From: Bilamarchaeum sp040758595
GTDB lineage: Archaea > Micrarchaeota > Micrarchaeia > Anstonellales > Bilamarchaeaceae
Assembly (NCBI GenBank): GCA_040758595.1
Contig: JBFLVJ010000008.1
Span: 11,029 to 75,028, forward strand
Length of the DNA: 64,000 nucleotides
Direction: 5' to 3'
A program made the translations under genes and the position numbers. This document shows positions 40,648 through 49,697 of this stretch, piece after piece. Below the pieces are notes generated by a model. It saw only the letters and a program-made list of their open reading frames with translations, was not told the DNA's origin and did not search any database. Numbering within the stretch: the stretch's first letter is position 1; each line of letters opens with the position of its first letter.

Positions 40648-40751
40648 ATATCCCCAGAAAGTTATAAAAAGGCTAACAAAATGGCCCGTATCTTCGGTTT
40701 TGCCCGAACCAAAAGGGCAATCGTTTAAATATCGCTTTCCTAGTGCTCTCT

Positions 40752-41081
40752 ATGAGACTATTGACGCTCGCGCTGTTCGTGGCGCTATTGGGTATGGGCT
40801 GCATAACGAGCCAGCCTCCGCAACCGCCGCCACAGGACGGGGTGGACACATCGAACGCGATAACGCAGACCATGTGCGAGGATGCCGGAGGGCACTGGAA
40901 CGAGTGCGGTTCGGCATGCAGGGGCGAGCCCGAAGGGACTCCGTGCATACTGATGTGCGTGCAGTACTGCGAATGCGGAGGGATAGCTGGCTTCGGCTGT
41001 CCTGCCGGATATGTCTGCACAGACTACTTGCCTGAAGGCGCCGCTGATGCGATGGGTATTTGTAAAAGAGTCAGTCAATGA
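40752..41081 (+). CDS. Small Cys-rich lipoprotein
   Basis: 109 residues from ATG 40752. The signal peptide ends in the lipobox ALLGMGC (about residue 17). The mature part has Pro-rich linker sequence and ten further cysteines (CEDAGGHWNECGSACRGEP, CILMCVQYCECGG, CPAGYVC), likely forming disulfides outside the cell; the pattern is reminiscent of secreted proteins of unknown function in related genomes. TTTAAATAT (about 40724-40732) serves as TATA box. The SIMPL gene follows 9 bp downstream. Confidence 0.75.
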   Translation: MRLLTLALFVALLGMGCITSQPPQPPPQDGVDTSNAITQTMCEDAGGHWNECGSACRGEPEGTPCILMCVQYCECGGIAGFGCPAGYVCTDYLPEGAADAMGICKRVSQ

Positions 41082-41090
41082 GGTGTATCT

Positions 41091-41939
41091 ATGGCTAAAG
41101 AAAACACAGAAGCGATGCCCCAACGGGGCTTCATGCTGGTGGCAGCCGCCCTGTTCATGATGGTCGGCATGCTGGGCAGCGCCTACATGCTGGCCCAGGT
41201 GGATTATTCGCCGACGGTGAATGTGGAAGGCGGGCCTACCAACCCGACCGTCTATGTGTCCAGCACACCTCCGGACCATGCGATATCCGTGTCTGCAACC
41301 GCATCCGAGAAGGTGGCTCCGGATCTGCTGAACCTCCAACTGAGGGTACAGACCGATTCATCGAACGCTGCGGAATCCCAGTCCGAGAATGCGCAGGTGA
41401 CCGCAGAGCTGAAGACAGAGCTCGAGAAGCTCGGCCTGGAGGACAAAGCGATACAGACGACTTCCTATAACGTATATCCTGTCTATGACAGCGAATACGT
41501 CTGCGATGGAGGCAACAAGTGCCGCTGGGATTCGGTCCTCACCGGATACCGGACAGTGCACTCCCTGAATGTCGAGGTCACCCAGCTGGATATGGGCGGC
41601 GAGATAATAGATGCCGCTTCTACGGCGGGCGTCAACCAGACCTTCGTGGACTATGTGGACTTCACATTGAAGCCCGAGACCAGGAGGACCTTGGAGAAGG
41701 CTCTCCTCAAGGAGGCTTCGGCAGAGACCAGATCCAAGGCCCAGGAGATAGCCTCCGGCCTCGGAGTCGCCATCGGCAGCCCGCTGACGGTGAGCGAGTC
41801 CTTCAGCTACCCGTACTACCCGGCCTATCGCGGCGGGGTGTATATGGCTGAGGCGGCGGATTATGCCGCACCGACATCGCTCTCTCCGGGCCAGGTCGAA
41901 GTGAGCGCCACGGTGAGCACGAGCTTCGCAATACAGTAA
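41091..41939 (+). CDS. SIMPL-domain (DUF541) membrane-anchored protein
   Basis: 282 residues. One N-terminal helix (RGFMLVAAALFMMVGMLGSAYMLA) anchors an outside SIMPL domain: ISVSATASEKVAPDLLNLQLRVQTDS, the AIQTTSYNVYPVYD segment, GYRTVHSLNVEVTQLD and the terminal VEVSATVSTSFAIQ. SIMPL proteins form oligomeric rings in the envelope; their task is not well defined. GAGGTG lies 5 nt before the ATG. A T-rich tract (CCCCTCTTTTTTTC) after the stop probably ends the two-gene transcript. Confidence 0.88.
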   Translation: MAKENTEAMPQRGFMLVAAALFMMVGMLGSAYMLAQVDYSPTVNVEGGPTNPTVYVSSTPPDHAISVSATASEKVAPDLLNLQLRVQTDSSNAAESQSENAQVTAELKTELEKLGLEDKAIQTTSYNVYPVYDSEYVCDGGNKCRWDSVLTGYRTVHSLNVEVTQLDMGGEIIDAASTAGVNQTFVDYVDFTLKPETRRTLEKALLKEASAETRSKAQEIASGLGVAIGSPLTVSESFSYPYYPAYRGGVYMAEAADYAAPTSLSPGQVEVSATVSTSFAIQ

Positions 41940-41944
41940 TCTTC

Positions 41945-41968
41945 TTCTTTTTCCCCTCTTTTTTTCAG
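41945..41968 (+). terminator. T-rich terminator after SIMPL gene
   Basis: CTTTTTCCCCTCTTTTTTTC begins a few bases past the SIMPL stop codon. No strong stem precedes it, as is usual for archaeal termination. Confidence 0.5.
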
Positions 41969-42025
41969 CAACCAATAAAAACACCCACACTCTAATATAT
42001 TCTGAAACTATATGGGGTGGGACAG

Positions 42026-43528
42026 ATGGATGACGAGGATCGCAATCCATTGGGCAATCTTGTGATCATGCCCAGCGCTGCCGTGGCCGCGCGTTTCGGA
42101 GACCTGCAGATGGCTCTCGATGCCCTGGCCTCCAGCGATCCAGTATTCGTTTTCATGGCAACCCAGGCTATTTGCCATGTATCGAAGTCCCAGGACAAAT
42201 CAGCTGCGCTGAAACCGCTCCTGAAGCTGTTCGAGAGCGATTCGTATGCCATCAGGTGGGCGGCGGTTATGGCCTTGGGCGAGCTGGGGGACCAGAGGGC
42301 GGTGAAACCCCTCATCGATATGCTGGGGGACAGGAACTTCTGCGTTCAGGTGGCCGCAGCCGATTCCCTCGGGAAGCTAGCTAATCCTTGCGCCGTCGGA
42401 GCGCTCGCTGCGCTGCTCGACAGAGACAATCAGCAGAATGCATATGTCCGTGCCGCTGCCGGCAGTGCCCTCGGCGCGATGGATGACCCGGATGCGCTGG
42501 CCGCCCTCATCAAGTCGCTGGAGGACGAGCATGTCGCCGTGGTCGTATCCGCGGTCTCCGGAGCTTTGGGAGGGGCTGATGAGCCTGCGGCCGTGCAGCC
42601 GCTCGTGGACGCCCTGCACCGCACGAACATCAACAGTGCCGCGGCCCTTTCGCTCGGGAAGCTGCGCAGGCATCTCATGGAAAAACACATACTGGACATC
42701 CTCTACCCGCTCAAGAACGGACACAGCTATAACATGAGGGCCAACTGCGCCCTGGCCATAGGAGAGATTGGCTGGCCCGGGACGTTCACATATCTGGAGG
42801 AGACCGCCCGGGATGATGCCAGCATGGCCGTCCGCTGGGCGGTTGCCAAGGCGCTCGGGAAAAGCGCGGATAAGAAAGAGGCGCTCCGTGTCCTTCTAGG
42901 CCTGCTCCGGGGCCCGGAGAAACAAGTCTCAGCGGCCGCCCTGGAGAGCGCCATCGCGTTGATGAGGGAAGTCTCCCCGACAGCGCTGAAAGAGAAGCTT
43001 TCCATAGCCATGATGTCATTCGACGATGCCGAGCGTCTGTCTGCCGCCGCCGAGGCCGCGGAGGCCTATGTCAAGCTCGCCGGCTTACTGGAGACTCCGG
43101 AAGACAAGGATAGGCGGGCGGCCGAAAGGCAGATGAAACTCTCATTGGACCGCAAGCTCACGGAGATGGAAGCGAACGCCGGCATCAAGGAATCCCTCAG
43201 GCACATCCGGAAGCTGGAGAAGAAAGGCGGTGCCGAAGCCGTGCAATCGCTCGCCGAGATGCTCGGCGAACAGAACGGCCGGGTGAGGAAAGCCGCATCA
43301 GATTCCTTAGAGAGGCTTTTGAGGAGCGAGAAATACCCGGATATCGATGCCATCCTGGCGGAAGAGTCGTCCGGAGACAGGCTGAGGCGCCTTAGGCATG
43401 CCTCCGACCGGTTCCTCGAGATCCGCCAGAGGATGGCTTCTGATGCCCGGCAGGTATCAAGAAGCGCGTCTGCGTTGCTGCCGACCGCGATGGATACGGG
43501 GTCTGGCAAGACCAAGACCAGGATATAG
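42026..43528 (+). CDS. HEAT-repeat protein
   Basis: 500 residues made mostly of 30-residue helical repeats of the PBS-lyase/HEAT type: ALGELGDQRAVKPLIDMLGD, SLGKLANPCAVGALAALLDR, ALGAMDDPDALAALIKSLED, ALGGADEPAAVQPLVDALHR. Such arrays are protein-protein scaffolds. The second half is less regular and contains a charged coiled-coil-like region (about 350-400). No catalytic motif. The GTG at 42017 is in frame, but ATG 42026 with GGTGGG upstream is preferred. Confidence 0.85.
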   Translation: MDDEDRNPLGNLVIMPSAAVAARFGDLQMALDALASSDPVFVFMATQAICHVSKSQDKSAALKPLLKLFESDSYAIRWAAVMALGELGDQRAVKPLIDMLGDRNFCVQVAAADSLGKLANPCAVGALAALLDRDNQQNAYVRAAAGSALGAMDDPDALAALIKSLEDEHVAVVVSAVSGALGGADEPAAVQPLVDALHRTNINSAAALSLGKLRRHLMEKHILDILYPLKNGHSYNMRANCALAIGEIGWPGTFTYLEETARDDASMAVRWAVAKALGKSADKKEALRVLLGLLRGPEKQVSAAALESAIALMREVSPTALKEKLSIAMMSFDDAERLSAAAEAAEAYVKLAGLLETPEDKDRRAAERQMKLSLDRKLTEMEANAGIKESLRHIRKLEKKGGAEAVQSLAEMLGEQNGRVRKAASDSLERLLRSEKYPDIDAILAEESSGDRLRRLRHASDRFLEIRQRMASDARQVSRSASALLPTAMDTGSGKTKTRI

Positions 43529-43558
43529 GTACTTATTTGTTATCTGCTTTCTCCAGCC

Positions 43559-44029
43559 ATGGATTGGAAGTCCCATGCGTTCTTCGGCGCGGTCTTCGCT
43601 TTGGCAGCAGGATTCCTTTTGGGCACAGACGGATTGTTCCAGCTCATCTTCATAGCGGTCTTCGGGGCGCTCTGCGCCCTTGTGCCCGATCTGGATCACG
43701 ATGCCAGCAAAGGCAGGCAGTGGCTTGATGTCAGCGCGGTGGCCCTGTCAGGTCTTCTCGTGTTCCGCTCTGGTTGCGGTGAGTGGTTGTGTGTTCCGGG
43801 TCTTGACGAGCTGCGCGGGATGGTTTTGGCGTTCCTGGCCCTTTGCGGAGTCTATTTCCTGTTCTTCAGGTTCTTCAAGCCCAAGCACCGGGGGATAACG
43901 CATACGCTGGTCGCGTGTTTAGGGTTCGGGGTTTTGGTGTATGTGTTCGACGGGCTGACGCTCGGCCTCATAGGGATGTCCGCCTATTTCTCCCATCTCT
44001 TCGCCGACCAGCACATAAAAGTGATTTAG
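43559..44029 (+). CDS. YdjM-like membrane-bound metal-dependent hydrolase
   Basis: 156 residues, four hydrophobic helices. The family's likely metal ligands are all visible: SHAFFGAVF (His6), LVPDLDHD (Asp/Asp/His), KHRGITHTLVA (His-x-x-x-x-His) and SHLFAD (His/Asp). This is the DUF457/YdjM type of inner-membrane protein, predicted to be a hydrolase acting on a membrane substrate; no reaction is proven. It overlaps the next gene's stop by 4 nt tail to tail. Confidence 0.85.
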   Translation: MDWKSHAFFGAVFALAAGFLLGTDGLFQLIFIAVFGALCALVPDLDHDASKGRQWLDVSAVALSGLLVFRSGCGEWLCVPGLDELRGMVLAFLALCGVYFLFFRFFKPKHRGITHTLVACLGFGVLVYVFDGLTLGLIGMSAYFSHLFADQHIKVI

Positions 44030-44421
44030 AGAGTCGCTTCTTTCTTCACTTCGCACCTGAGGTTCAGCGACTGCTCCAGCCTGGTCTCGATGACGCCGTC
44101 TTTATCGAAGGAATAGAGCACCACCCCGCACTTGTACATCTGCGGTGCGGTGTAGCTTGTGGCATACACCCTGACCGATTTCTCCAGGAACTCCCTCCTC
44201 CCGACTATGCCGACCCTCACCCTGCCCTTCCGCAGGCTGTTGACCGGGTGCAAAGAGAGATGCTCGGGCACCGTGACATCCGCCTCGGCCCAGAGGGGTT
44301 GCTTGCCCTCGTTCTCCACGCGGAGTATCAGCTCCACATGGTTGCTGGAATAGCCGAAAAGCACTTCCGGGTGCGCACGGAGCGATAGCTTTACCACTGG
44401 TTCACCGTCTGTGCTATCCAC
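44026..44421 (-). CDS. Uncharacterised beta-rich protein
   Basis: 131 residues, no signal peptide or membrane helix. Alternating strands (VVKLSLRAHPEVLFGYSSNHVELILRVENEGKQPLWAEADVTVPEHLSL) look like an Ig-like/CARDB-type sandwich. It ends in a charged strand with one of two Cys. It diverges from a winged-helix gene across 36 bp; GGTTTTAAGC can act as TATA box for both. Function unknown, possibly controlled by that neighbour. Confidence 0.7.
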   Translation of the reverse strand: MDSTDGEPVVKLSLRAHPEVLFGYSSNHVELILRVENEGKQPLWAEADVTVPEHLSLHPVNSLRKGRVRVGIVGRREFLEKSVRVYATSYTAPQMYKCGVVLYSFDKDGVIETRLEQSLNLRCEVKKEATL

Positions 44422-44457
44422 CTCTACGCTTAAAACCTTTGTCTTAGAAATCGGATT

Positions 44458-44910
44458 ATGATCCCAGAGTCCAGGCTCATAAAGTCAGAGCTGACAATCC
44501 GGGAGCTCTCCCTGCCGGACGATGTGCTTTTGGCGAGGAAATCCCTTGTCCGGTGGCTCGCGCTCTCTTTGGGCATGATACTGCCGAACGAGAGCCGGAG
44601 GCTCCTTTTGGACATCCTGGAGGTGCTCTTCGAGGGCCATGTCAAGGGCGATGCCCCGACGACCAAGGACATCATGGCAAGGCTCAAGGAGCTAACGAAA
44701 GAGGAGCCGAACCCCAAGGCGGTCTATTATCACCTCCAGAAACTCAAGGACCTGGGCCTGCTCACAAGGACGAAGGGCAGGTACCAGCTCGGGGATGGCG
44801 ATGGGAAGAGCCTTAAGGACATCGTCAAAGGGTTCTATCTGAAGAAGGCGGATCACGCTTTCACGAACATAGAGAAGGCGCTCGAAAAGCTTGAGAGCGG
44901 CTACAGGTAA
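44458..44910 (+). CDS. Winged-helix transcription regulator
   Basis: 150 residues. The middle (about 45-115) is a winged helix: RRLLLDILEVLFEGHVKGDAPTTKDIMARLKEL, PNPKAVYYHLQKLKDLGLLTRTKGRYQLGDG. The recognition helix is probably NPKAVYYHLQKL. The C-terminus is helical and may dimerise (DHAFTNIEKALEKLESG). It precedes HMG-CoA reductase by 4 bp on the same strand, so the two share a transcript; a regulatory link to isoprenoid synthesis is possible but unproven. Confidence 0.78.
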   Translation: MIPESRLIKSELTIRELSLPDDVLLARKSLVRWLALSLGMILPNESRRLLLDILEVLFEGHVKGDAPTTKDIMARLKELTKEEPNPKAVYYHLQKLKDLGLLTRTKGRYQLGDGDGKSLKDIVKGFYLKKADHAFTNIEKALEKLESGYR

Positions 44911-44914
44911 TCCT

Positions 44915-46153
44915 ATGGAAGATTTCTCAGGATTCTACAAGTTGAGCCTAGAAGAGAGGCTGGAGAAGGTCAAGAAAGCGGCAAGACTAACCGACGAGGA
45001 GGTCAAAGCCCTCGTGGACAGCGGCGCTCTGGAGCTGGACAAGGCCGACAAGGTGGTGGAGAACGTGATAGGCGCGGCCCACCTGCCGCTCGGCATAGCC
45101 ACCAACTTCGTGATAAACGGCAAGCCCACGCTCATCCCGATGGCCGTGGAGGAGCCTTCTGTCATCGCAGCCGCATGCCGGGCGGCCAAGCAGGCCGGCT
45201 CGTTCAAGGCAGATGCCGACGAATCGGTCATGGTAGGACAGATACAGTTGGTGGGCCTGCCTGACCCGGCGAAGGCGCTGGAGGATGTCCAGGCCAACAA
45301 AAAGCAGCTGCTCGCAGAAGCGTCCGTGGCCATGAAGCCGCATGAGAAGTACGGCTGCGGGGTGCGGGATCTCAAGCCGAAGCTCATAGACACCGGAAGA
45401 GGGCAGATGCTCATCGTGGACTTCCACATCTCAGTGGGCGATGCCCAAGGGGCGAACATGGTGAACACCACTCTGGAGAAGGTCGCTCCTTTCATAGAGA
45501 AGCTCACCGCGGGCAGGACCCGATTGAGGATAGTGAGCAACCTCGCCACCGAGCGGAAAGCGCGCGCCTCGGCGCTATGGAAGAAAGATATCGTCGGCGA
45601 AGACGTCATAGAAGGCGTCCTGGACGCCTACGAGTTCGCTAAAAACGACATCTACCGCTGCGCCACCCACAACAAGGGCATCATGAACGGCATAGACCCG
45701 GTGGCGATGGCGACTGGCAACGATTGGCGCTCGGTGGAGGCCGGCGCCCATGCGTTCGCATCCATAGGCCAGTACAAGCCGCTCACCAAATACTACAGGA
45801 ACGAGAACGGCGATCTGGTGGGTGAGATCGAGCTGCCCCTGGCGGTCGCCACGGTCGGCCCTGCGGTGAACAGCAGCCCGACCGCGAAAACAGCCCTGAA
45901 AATCATGGGCGTCACGAAATCCAAAGAGCTCGCTATGGCTATGGCCTGCATAGGGCTCGCCAACAACTTCGCGGCATTGTCCGCCCTCGCGACAGTCGGC
46001 ATCCAGAAAGGCCACATGAAGCTCCACGCGAGGAACATCGCCGCCTATGCCGGCGCATCCACTCCAGAAGACATCGAAAGGATAGCTGAGACCCTCTCCA
46101 AGGAGGGCAACTTCAGCATCGAGAGGGCGAAAGAGCTGTTGAAAGGTGCATGA
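44915..46153 (+). CDS. hmgA: HMG-CoA reductase, class II type
   Basis: 412 residues. It reduces HMG-CoA to mevalonate, the entry to isoprenoids. Sequence is of the bacterial-like class II (Pseudomonas mevalonii type): LSLEERLEKVKKAARL, ENVIGAAHLPLGIATNF, EEPSVIAAA with the catalytic Glu, DAQGANMVNTT, HNKGIMNGID with the Lys, ATGNDWRSVEAGAHA with the Asp, and LHARNIAAYAGA with the His. Most archaea have class I, so this gene was probably acquired from bacteria or an archaeon with the class II form. AGGTAAT supplies the ribosome site. Confidence 0.94.
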   Translation: MEDFSGFYKLSLEERLEKVKKAARLTDEEVKALVDSGALELDKADKVVENVIGAAHLPLGIATNFVINGKPTLIPMAVEEPSVIAAACRAAKQAGSFKADADESVMVGQIQLVGLPDPAKALEDVQANKKQLLAEASVAMKPHEKYGCGVRDLKPKLIDTGRGQMLIVDFHISVGDAQGANMVNTTLEKVAPFIEKLTAGRTRLRIVSNLATERKARASALWKKDIVGEDVIEGVLDAYEFAKNDIYRCATHNKGIMNGIDPVAMATGNDWRSVEAGAHAFASIGQYKPLTKYYRNENGDLVGEIELPLAVATVGPAVNSSPTAKTALKIMGVTKSKELAMAMACIGLANNFAALSALATVGIQKGHMKLHARNIAAYAGASTPEDIERIAETLSKEGNFSIERAKELLKGA

Positions 46154-47144
46154 TTTGTTCGACCTGCTCGCATCAGCGGTTTTGGCGTTCGTGGTGTCCT
46201 ACTTCATCACCGAGAAGCTCCTCCCCCGGCTCCGCGGAGCGGGCATAACCGGAGGGGACGAGAACAAGGAAGGGAAGCCCGAGACGCCCGAGATGGGCGG
46301 TCTGGCCATAGTCGCCGGATTCACCGCGGGCATCTTGCTCATAATCTATCTCAACACATTCGCGATGGAGCTGTTCGGCATCAATCCACAGCTATCGTTC
46401 AACATGACCTACCTCCTAATCGCCGTGATAACGATACACACGATAGCCTTCATCGGTGTGGTGGACGACCTCCTGAACATCCCCCAGTGGCTCAAGGCGA
46501 TCTCGCCCCTGCTCGCGGCGGCCCCGCTGGTCGCCATGAAGGTGGCCGGGAGCACCGCGGTCGTCATACCGTTCATCGGCCTGGTGGATTTCGGCCTCAT
46601 CTACTTGTTCATGCTCGTGCCGATCGCCATCGCGGTCTGCTCGAACCTTACCAACATGCTCGCAGGATTCAACGGTTTGGAAGCCGGCATGGGCCTTGTG
46701 ATGTTCGCGACCCTCGCTCTTCTTGGCTGGAGCAGCGGCTCGATAGAGATGGCGATACTATCGCTCTCCATGGCCGGGGCGCTCGCCGGGTTCCTCATCT
46801 TCAACTGGTATCCGGCCAAGGTGTTCCCTGGAGATGTGGGCACCTTGAGCATCGGGGTCGCGCTCGCCAGCACCATAATAATCGGGAATTTGGAGAGCGC
46901 AGGGGTGATCCTGATGATCCCCTACATAGCCGACTTCTTCATAAAGGCGAAGAATCGCTTCCCGCACACCCACCAGGAGCTCAAAGATGGGAAGCTCTAT
47001 CCGAAAGACGGGAAAATCCGTGGCCTGGTCCACATGCCCATGAAGTTCCTCAACGGCATCACCGAGAAGGATCTGGTCCTGCTCTTCATCTGGATAGAAT
47101 GCGTATTCGCCTTGATAACGCTCCTGCTCTTCTTCAGACCTTGA
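46146..47144 (+). CDS. UDP-GlcNAc:polyprenyl-phosphate GlcNAc-1-P transferase (GPT/MraY-like)
   Basis: 332 residues with about ten membrane helices. It moves GlcNAc-1-phosphate (or a similar sugar phosphate) to a lipid carrier, the first step of N-glycan or surface polymer synthesis. The acidic site FIGVVDDLLNIPQWLKAISPLLAA, NLTNMLAGFNGLEAGMGL and the metal-binding VFPGDVGTLSIG are typical; PHTHQELKDGKLY near the end recalls eukaryal/archaeal GPT. The start is GTG 46146, overlapping HMG-CoA reductase; TTG 46155 has a better spaced GGTG and may be real. Confidence 0.9.
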   Translation: MHDLFDLLASAVLAFVVSYFITEKLLPRLRGAGITGGDENKEGKPETPEMGGLAIVAGFTAGILLIIYLNTFAMELFGINPQLSFNMTYLLIAVITIHTIAFIGVVDDLLNIPQWLKAISPLLAAAPLVAMKVAGSTAVVIPFIGLVDFGLIYLFMLVPIAIAVCSNLTNMLAGFNGLEAGMGLVMFATLALLGWSSGSIEMAILSLSMAGALAGFLIFNWYPAKVFPGDVGTLSIGVALASTIIIGNLESAGVILMIPYIADFFIKAKNRFPHTHQELKDGKLYPKDGKIRGLVHMPMKFLNGITEKDLVLLFIWIECVFALITLLLFFRP

Positions 47145-47841
47145 AGTCCCTGAGCAGCTTCATCAGGCCGAAGAGCTCCACGAATCTGTCGTAGTCGGTG
47201 ACCCTGCCGATGTCGAACCAGACGCCCTCGAACACATAGGCGTTGATCGTTTTGCCCTCTTTGAGCAGCCTGGGGAAGACGTCCTTGGCGAAGTCCTCCT
47301 TCTCTTTGATATACCCGAAAATCCCGGGCTCCAGGATGTAGATGGCGGTGTTGTATAGGTGCTCGAGGCCGGGCTTCTCGCGGAACGCGACCACCGTGCC
47401 GTCCTCCACATCCGCCACCCCGTATTCCAGGGTGCTCTTGTTCTTATAGAGCGCTATGGTCGCCATCGCCCCGCTCTTCTTGTGGTGCTTGAGCATGTCG
47501 GCCATGTCTATGTCGGTGAGGTGGTCGCCCATGACGACCGCGAAGGTCTCTTTCACCTTGCCCTTGTAGGGCAGGATCGAGCCGGCGGTGTTGAGCCTTT
47601 CTTTCTCTATCGAGTACTCTATCTTCACCCCCAGCTTCTTGCCGTCGCCGAAATGATCCACTATCTGCTCGTGCTTGTAGCCCACGGTCAATATGAGGTC
47701 CTTTATGCCGTGCTTCTTCAGGTTCTCTATCACATATTGCAATATGGGCTTGTCGCCCAGCTTGAGCATCGGTTTCGGGGTGGTGTAAGTATATGGCCTC
47801 AGCCTCGTACCTTCCCCTCCTGCCACTATGAACGCTTTCAT
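47134..47841 (-). CDS. Sugar-phosphate nucleotidyltransferase
   Basis: 235 residues. The NTP loop AFIVAGGEGTRLRPYTYTTPKPML is at the N-terminus; VVMGDHLTDID and FREKPGLEHLYNTAIYILEPGIF complete the core, and the protein ends without the beta-helix domain. This form makes NDP-sugars (glucose-1-P thymidylyl/uridylyl or mannose-1-P guanylyl type); the base and sugar cannot be told. It lies tail to tail with the GlcNAc-1-P transferase, overlapping by 11 bp, and probably feeds the same glycan pathway. Confidence 0.9.
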   Translation of the reverse strand: MKAFIVAGGEGTRLRPYTYTTPKPMLKLGDKPILQYVIENLKKHGIKDLILTVGYKHEQIVDHFGDGKKLGVKIEYSIEKERLNTAGSILPYKGKVKETFAVVMGDHLTDIDMADMLKHHKKSGAMATIALYKNKSTLEYGVADVEDGTVVAFREKPGLEHLYNTAIYILEPGIFGYIKEKEDFAKDVFPRLLKEGKTINAYVFEGVWFDIGRVTDYDRFVELFGLMKLLRDFKV

Positions 47842-47886
47842 GGGATCACACATAGGTTACCGAAAACAGGTTTAAAAAGCGAGACT

Positions 47887-49017
47887 TCAGAGATCCCAGA
47901 GCCGATGCCTGACAAAGACCGCATGGGCTATCCGGCGTATCTCATCCGCCTCCAATTCGCTGAGCGGGAGCCTCCTCGACATCAGCCTCCTGAACCTCTC
48001 ATGGTCGAATCGTCTTAGGTGCTCGGCGATGCCGATAGATATCGCTTCCCTCGCCTTCTTGTAGCTCTCCCGTCTGCTCAGGTGGATAGCCGCCAGGCTG
48101 GTCTTCGGGTGGTGGCCGAATATCATGTTTATCAGATGGGCCCGCAGTTCGTCCCGTTCCCGGGCCTTGGCCTTCGCCGGGGTATCCGGCTCCATCTCAT
48201 CGAAATCTATATCCCCCTGGAAATCCCCGCCCCCTTCCTGCATGATAGTGTTGTAATGGATGCCCTCATGGACGATGCAATCCTCCAAAGCGCTAGAAGC
48301 TATCTTCCGATGGTCGCGGAGGAAATCCGGGAACACCAGGACGCCCTTCCTGGTCACCACTCCATCAGCCTTCTCGGGCATCTCTCCTCCCAGGATGAAG
48401 ACCGGGATATCCCTGGCCGACAACCTCCCCTCGAAAAACGAGAAGCTCAACAGCGCCCTTCTCTTCACAGGGTACCTGAAAAGGCAGTACTCCATCTCCG
48501 ATCCGCCGTCCGCTCGCTCCGACTTGATGGTCCTGAGCAGGAACCAGACATCGTTCTTGAGATAGTACTCATGGAGCTCTCTTAGCATGGCCTTCGGATC
48601 GGCCGAATCCGAGAGGATGCCGAGACCATCCGCAGCCAGGGTTTTCCTGATTTTCTCCATGGTCGAGCCCAGGTCCGTTTTCCCTCCGAACTCATAGGGG
48701 CAGATGGATTGGTCTGTCCTGTCCAGGATGGAGCTTATCCTCCTGTCGACAGCATCGAAACGCGGATCGCCTCTCCCCTGCGCCAGGTAGCGTATGGTGA
48801 TATCATGGGCAGGGATGGTGGATCCCTTCTCACGGCCTATCATGTCTTGGGGGGCGGGTTTGGCCTTGTCTTGATCGCAGCGGGAGCGTGAAAGAGAATA
48901 TGCCGCGCCTATCCCGGATGCGATGGCCGCTGTGAGGAGGGCGTATCTGAGAAAGCCGCTCCGCTTGGGAGGCATCTCCTTCTTCGGCGCTGGCTGACGT
49001 ACCTTTCTCCTTTTCAT
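47887..49017 (-). CDS. Membrane-anchored protein with HExxH motif
   Basis: 376 residues. A basic N-terminus (MKRRKVRQPAPKKEMPPKRS) and one helix (GFLRYALLTAAIASGIGAAYS) are followed by a large domain. CIVHEGIHYNTIMQ contains HExxH, the zinc-binding mark of metallopeptidases, and E/H candidates for the third ligand lie in DELRAHLINMIFGHH. The family is not one I recognise, and N-terminus-in or -out topology is uncertain, so peptidase activity is inferred from this motif alone. It is a single gene. Confidence 0.65.
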   Translation of the reverse strand: MKRRKVRQPAPKKEMPPKRSGFLRYALLTAAIASGIGAAYSLSRSRCDQDKAKPAPQDMIGREKGSTIPAHDITIRYLAQGRGDPRFDAVDRRISSILDRTDQSICPYEFGGKTDLGSTMEKIRKTLAADGLGILSDSADPKAMLRELHEYYLKNDVWFLLRTIKSERADGGSEMEYCLFRYPVKRRALLSFSFFEGRLSARDIPVFILGGEMPEKADGVVTRKGVLVFPDFLRDHRKIASSALEDCIVHEGIHYNTIMQEGGGDFQGDIDFDEMEPDTPAKAKARERDELRAHLINMIFGHHPKTSLAAIHLSRRESYKKAREAISIGIAEHLRRFDHERFRRLMSRRLPLSELEADEIRRIAHAVFVRHRLWDL

Positions 49018-49071
49018 GACTCCATTATTGGAGCGCTATCTTTATAGTTATTAGTTATATTACGTGGGTGT

Positions 49072-49692
49072 TCAAGCAATCAGATAGTACCCCAGTATCG
49101 CTCCGACGACCGAGCAGATGAAATTCGTGGTCCCTTTCGTCCCCAGGCCCCTCTCCTCGAACACGCCGAACAATGTGTCCGCTATCGAGCCCCCAAGGCC
49201 TGCAAGGCCGACGAGCAGCGCCTGTGTCGGGGTTATCCCGAAGACGTACATCGCAGCGAAGCCTATCGCGCACGCTCCTGCCAGGGAGCCCACGGTGCCC
49301 ATCCTGCTCATGGCCCCGCTCGTCCCTGGGCGCACCGGCTTGAGATCGAAGAGGGACATGGGCTCGGATGCGTCCAGCACCCCTATCTCGGAGCCGAATT
49401 TGTCGGCCATCACCGCGGCGAGGCCGGCAATGAAAGGGATGTATCCGATGTGCGGCGAGGCTATCGCCAGTATGGCCGGAAGGAGCCCGTTGGATAGGAC
49501 ATTCTCCCAGCCTCTCTCGTGTTCATATATGCCCATGCCCTTCTTGGTCTCATACTCATATTTGGTGACCAGCACTGCTAGCAGGAAGAATATGAGCATA
49601 AGGGCTAGATAGGACGCGCCTCCATAAAAGAGAAGGATGGCGCCGAAAAAGAGCGCCAGGAGCACGCCTTTGGTGTCGAGGACCCCCTTCAT
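49072..49692 (-). CDS. DUF92 (TMEM19/VTE6-like) membrane protein
   Basis: 206 residues, about six helices. GWENVLSNGLLPAILAI, MADKFGSEIGVLDASEP and GTSGAMSRMGTVGSLAGA, plus GSIADTLFGVFEERG and GTTNFICSVVGAILGY, follow the DUF92 pattern. Plant VTE6 of this family phosphorylates phytyl phosphate, so the archaeal form might phosphorylate a polyprenyl phosphate; that is inference. It starts 5 bp after the Alba gene on the same strand. Confidence 0.88.
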   Translation of the reverse strand: MKGVLDTKGVLLALFFGAILLFYGGASYLALMLIFFLLAVLVTKYEYETKKGMGIYEHERGWENVLSNGLLPAILAIASPHIGYIPFIAGLAAVMADKFGSEIGVLDASEPMSLFDLKPVRPGTSGAMSRMGTVGSLAGACAIGFAAMYVFGITPTQALLVGLAGLGGSIADTLFGVFEERGLGTKGTTNFICSVVGAILGYYLIA

Positions 49693-49697
49693 GATCT

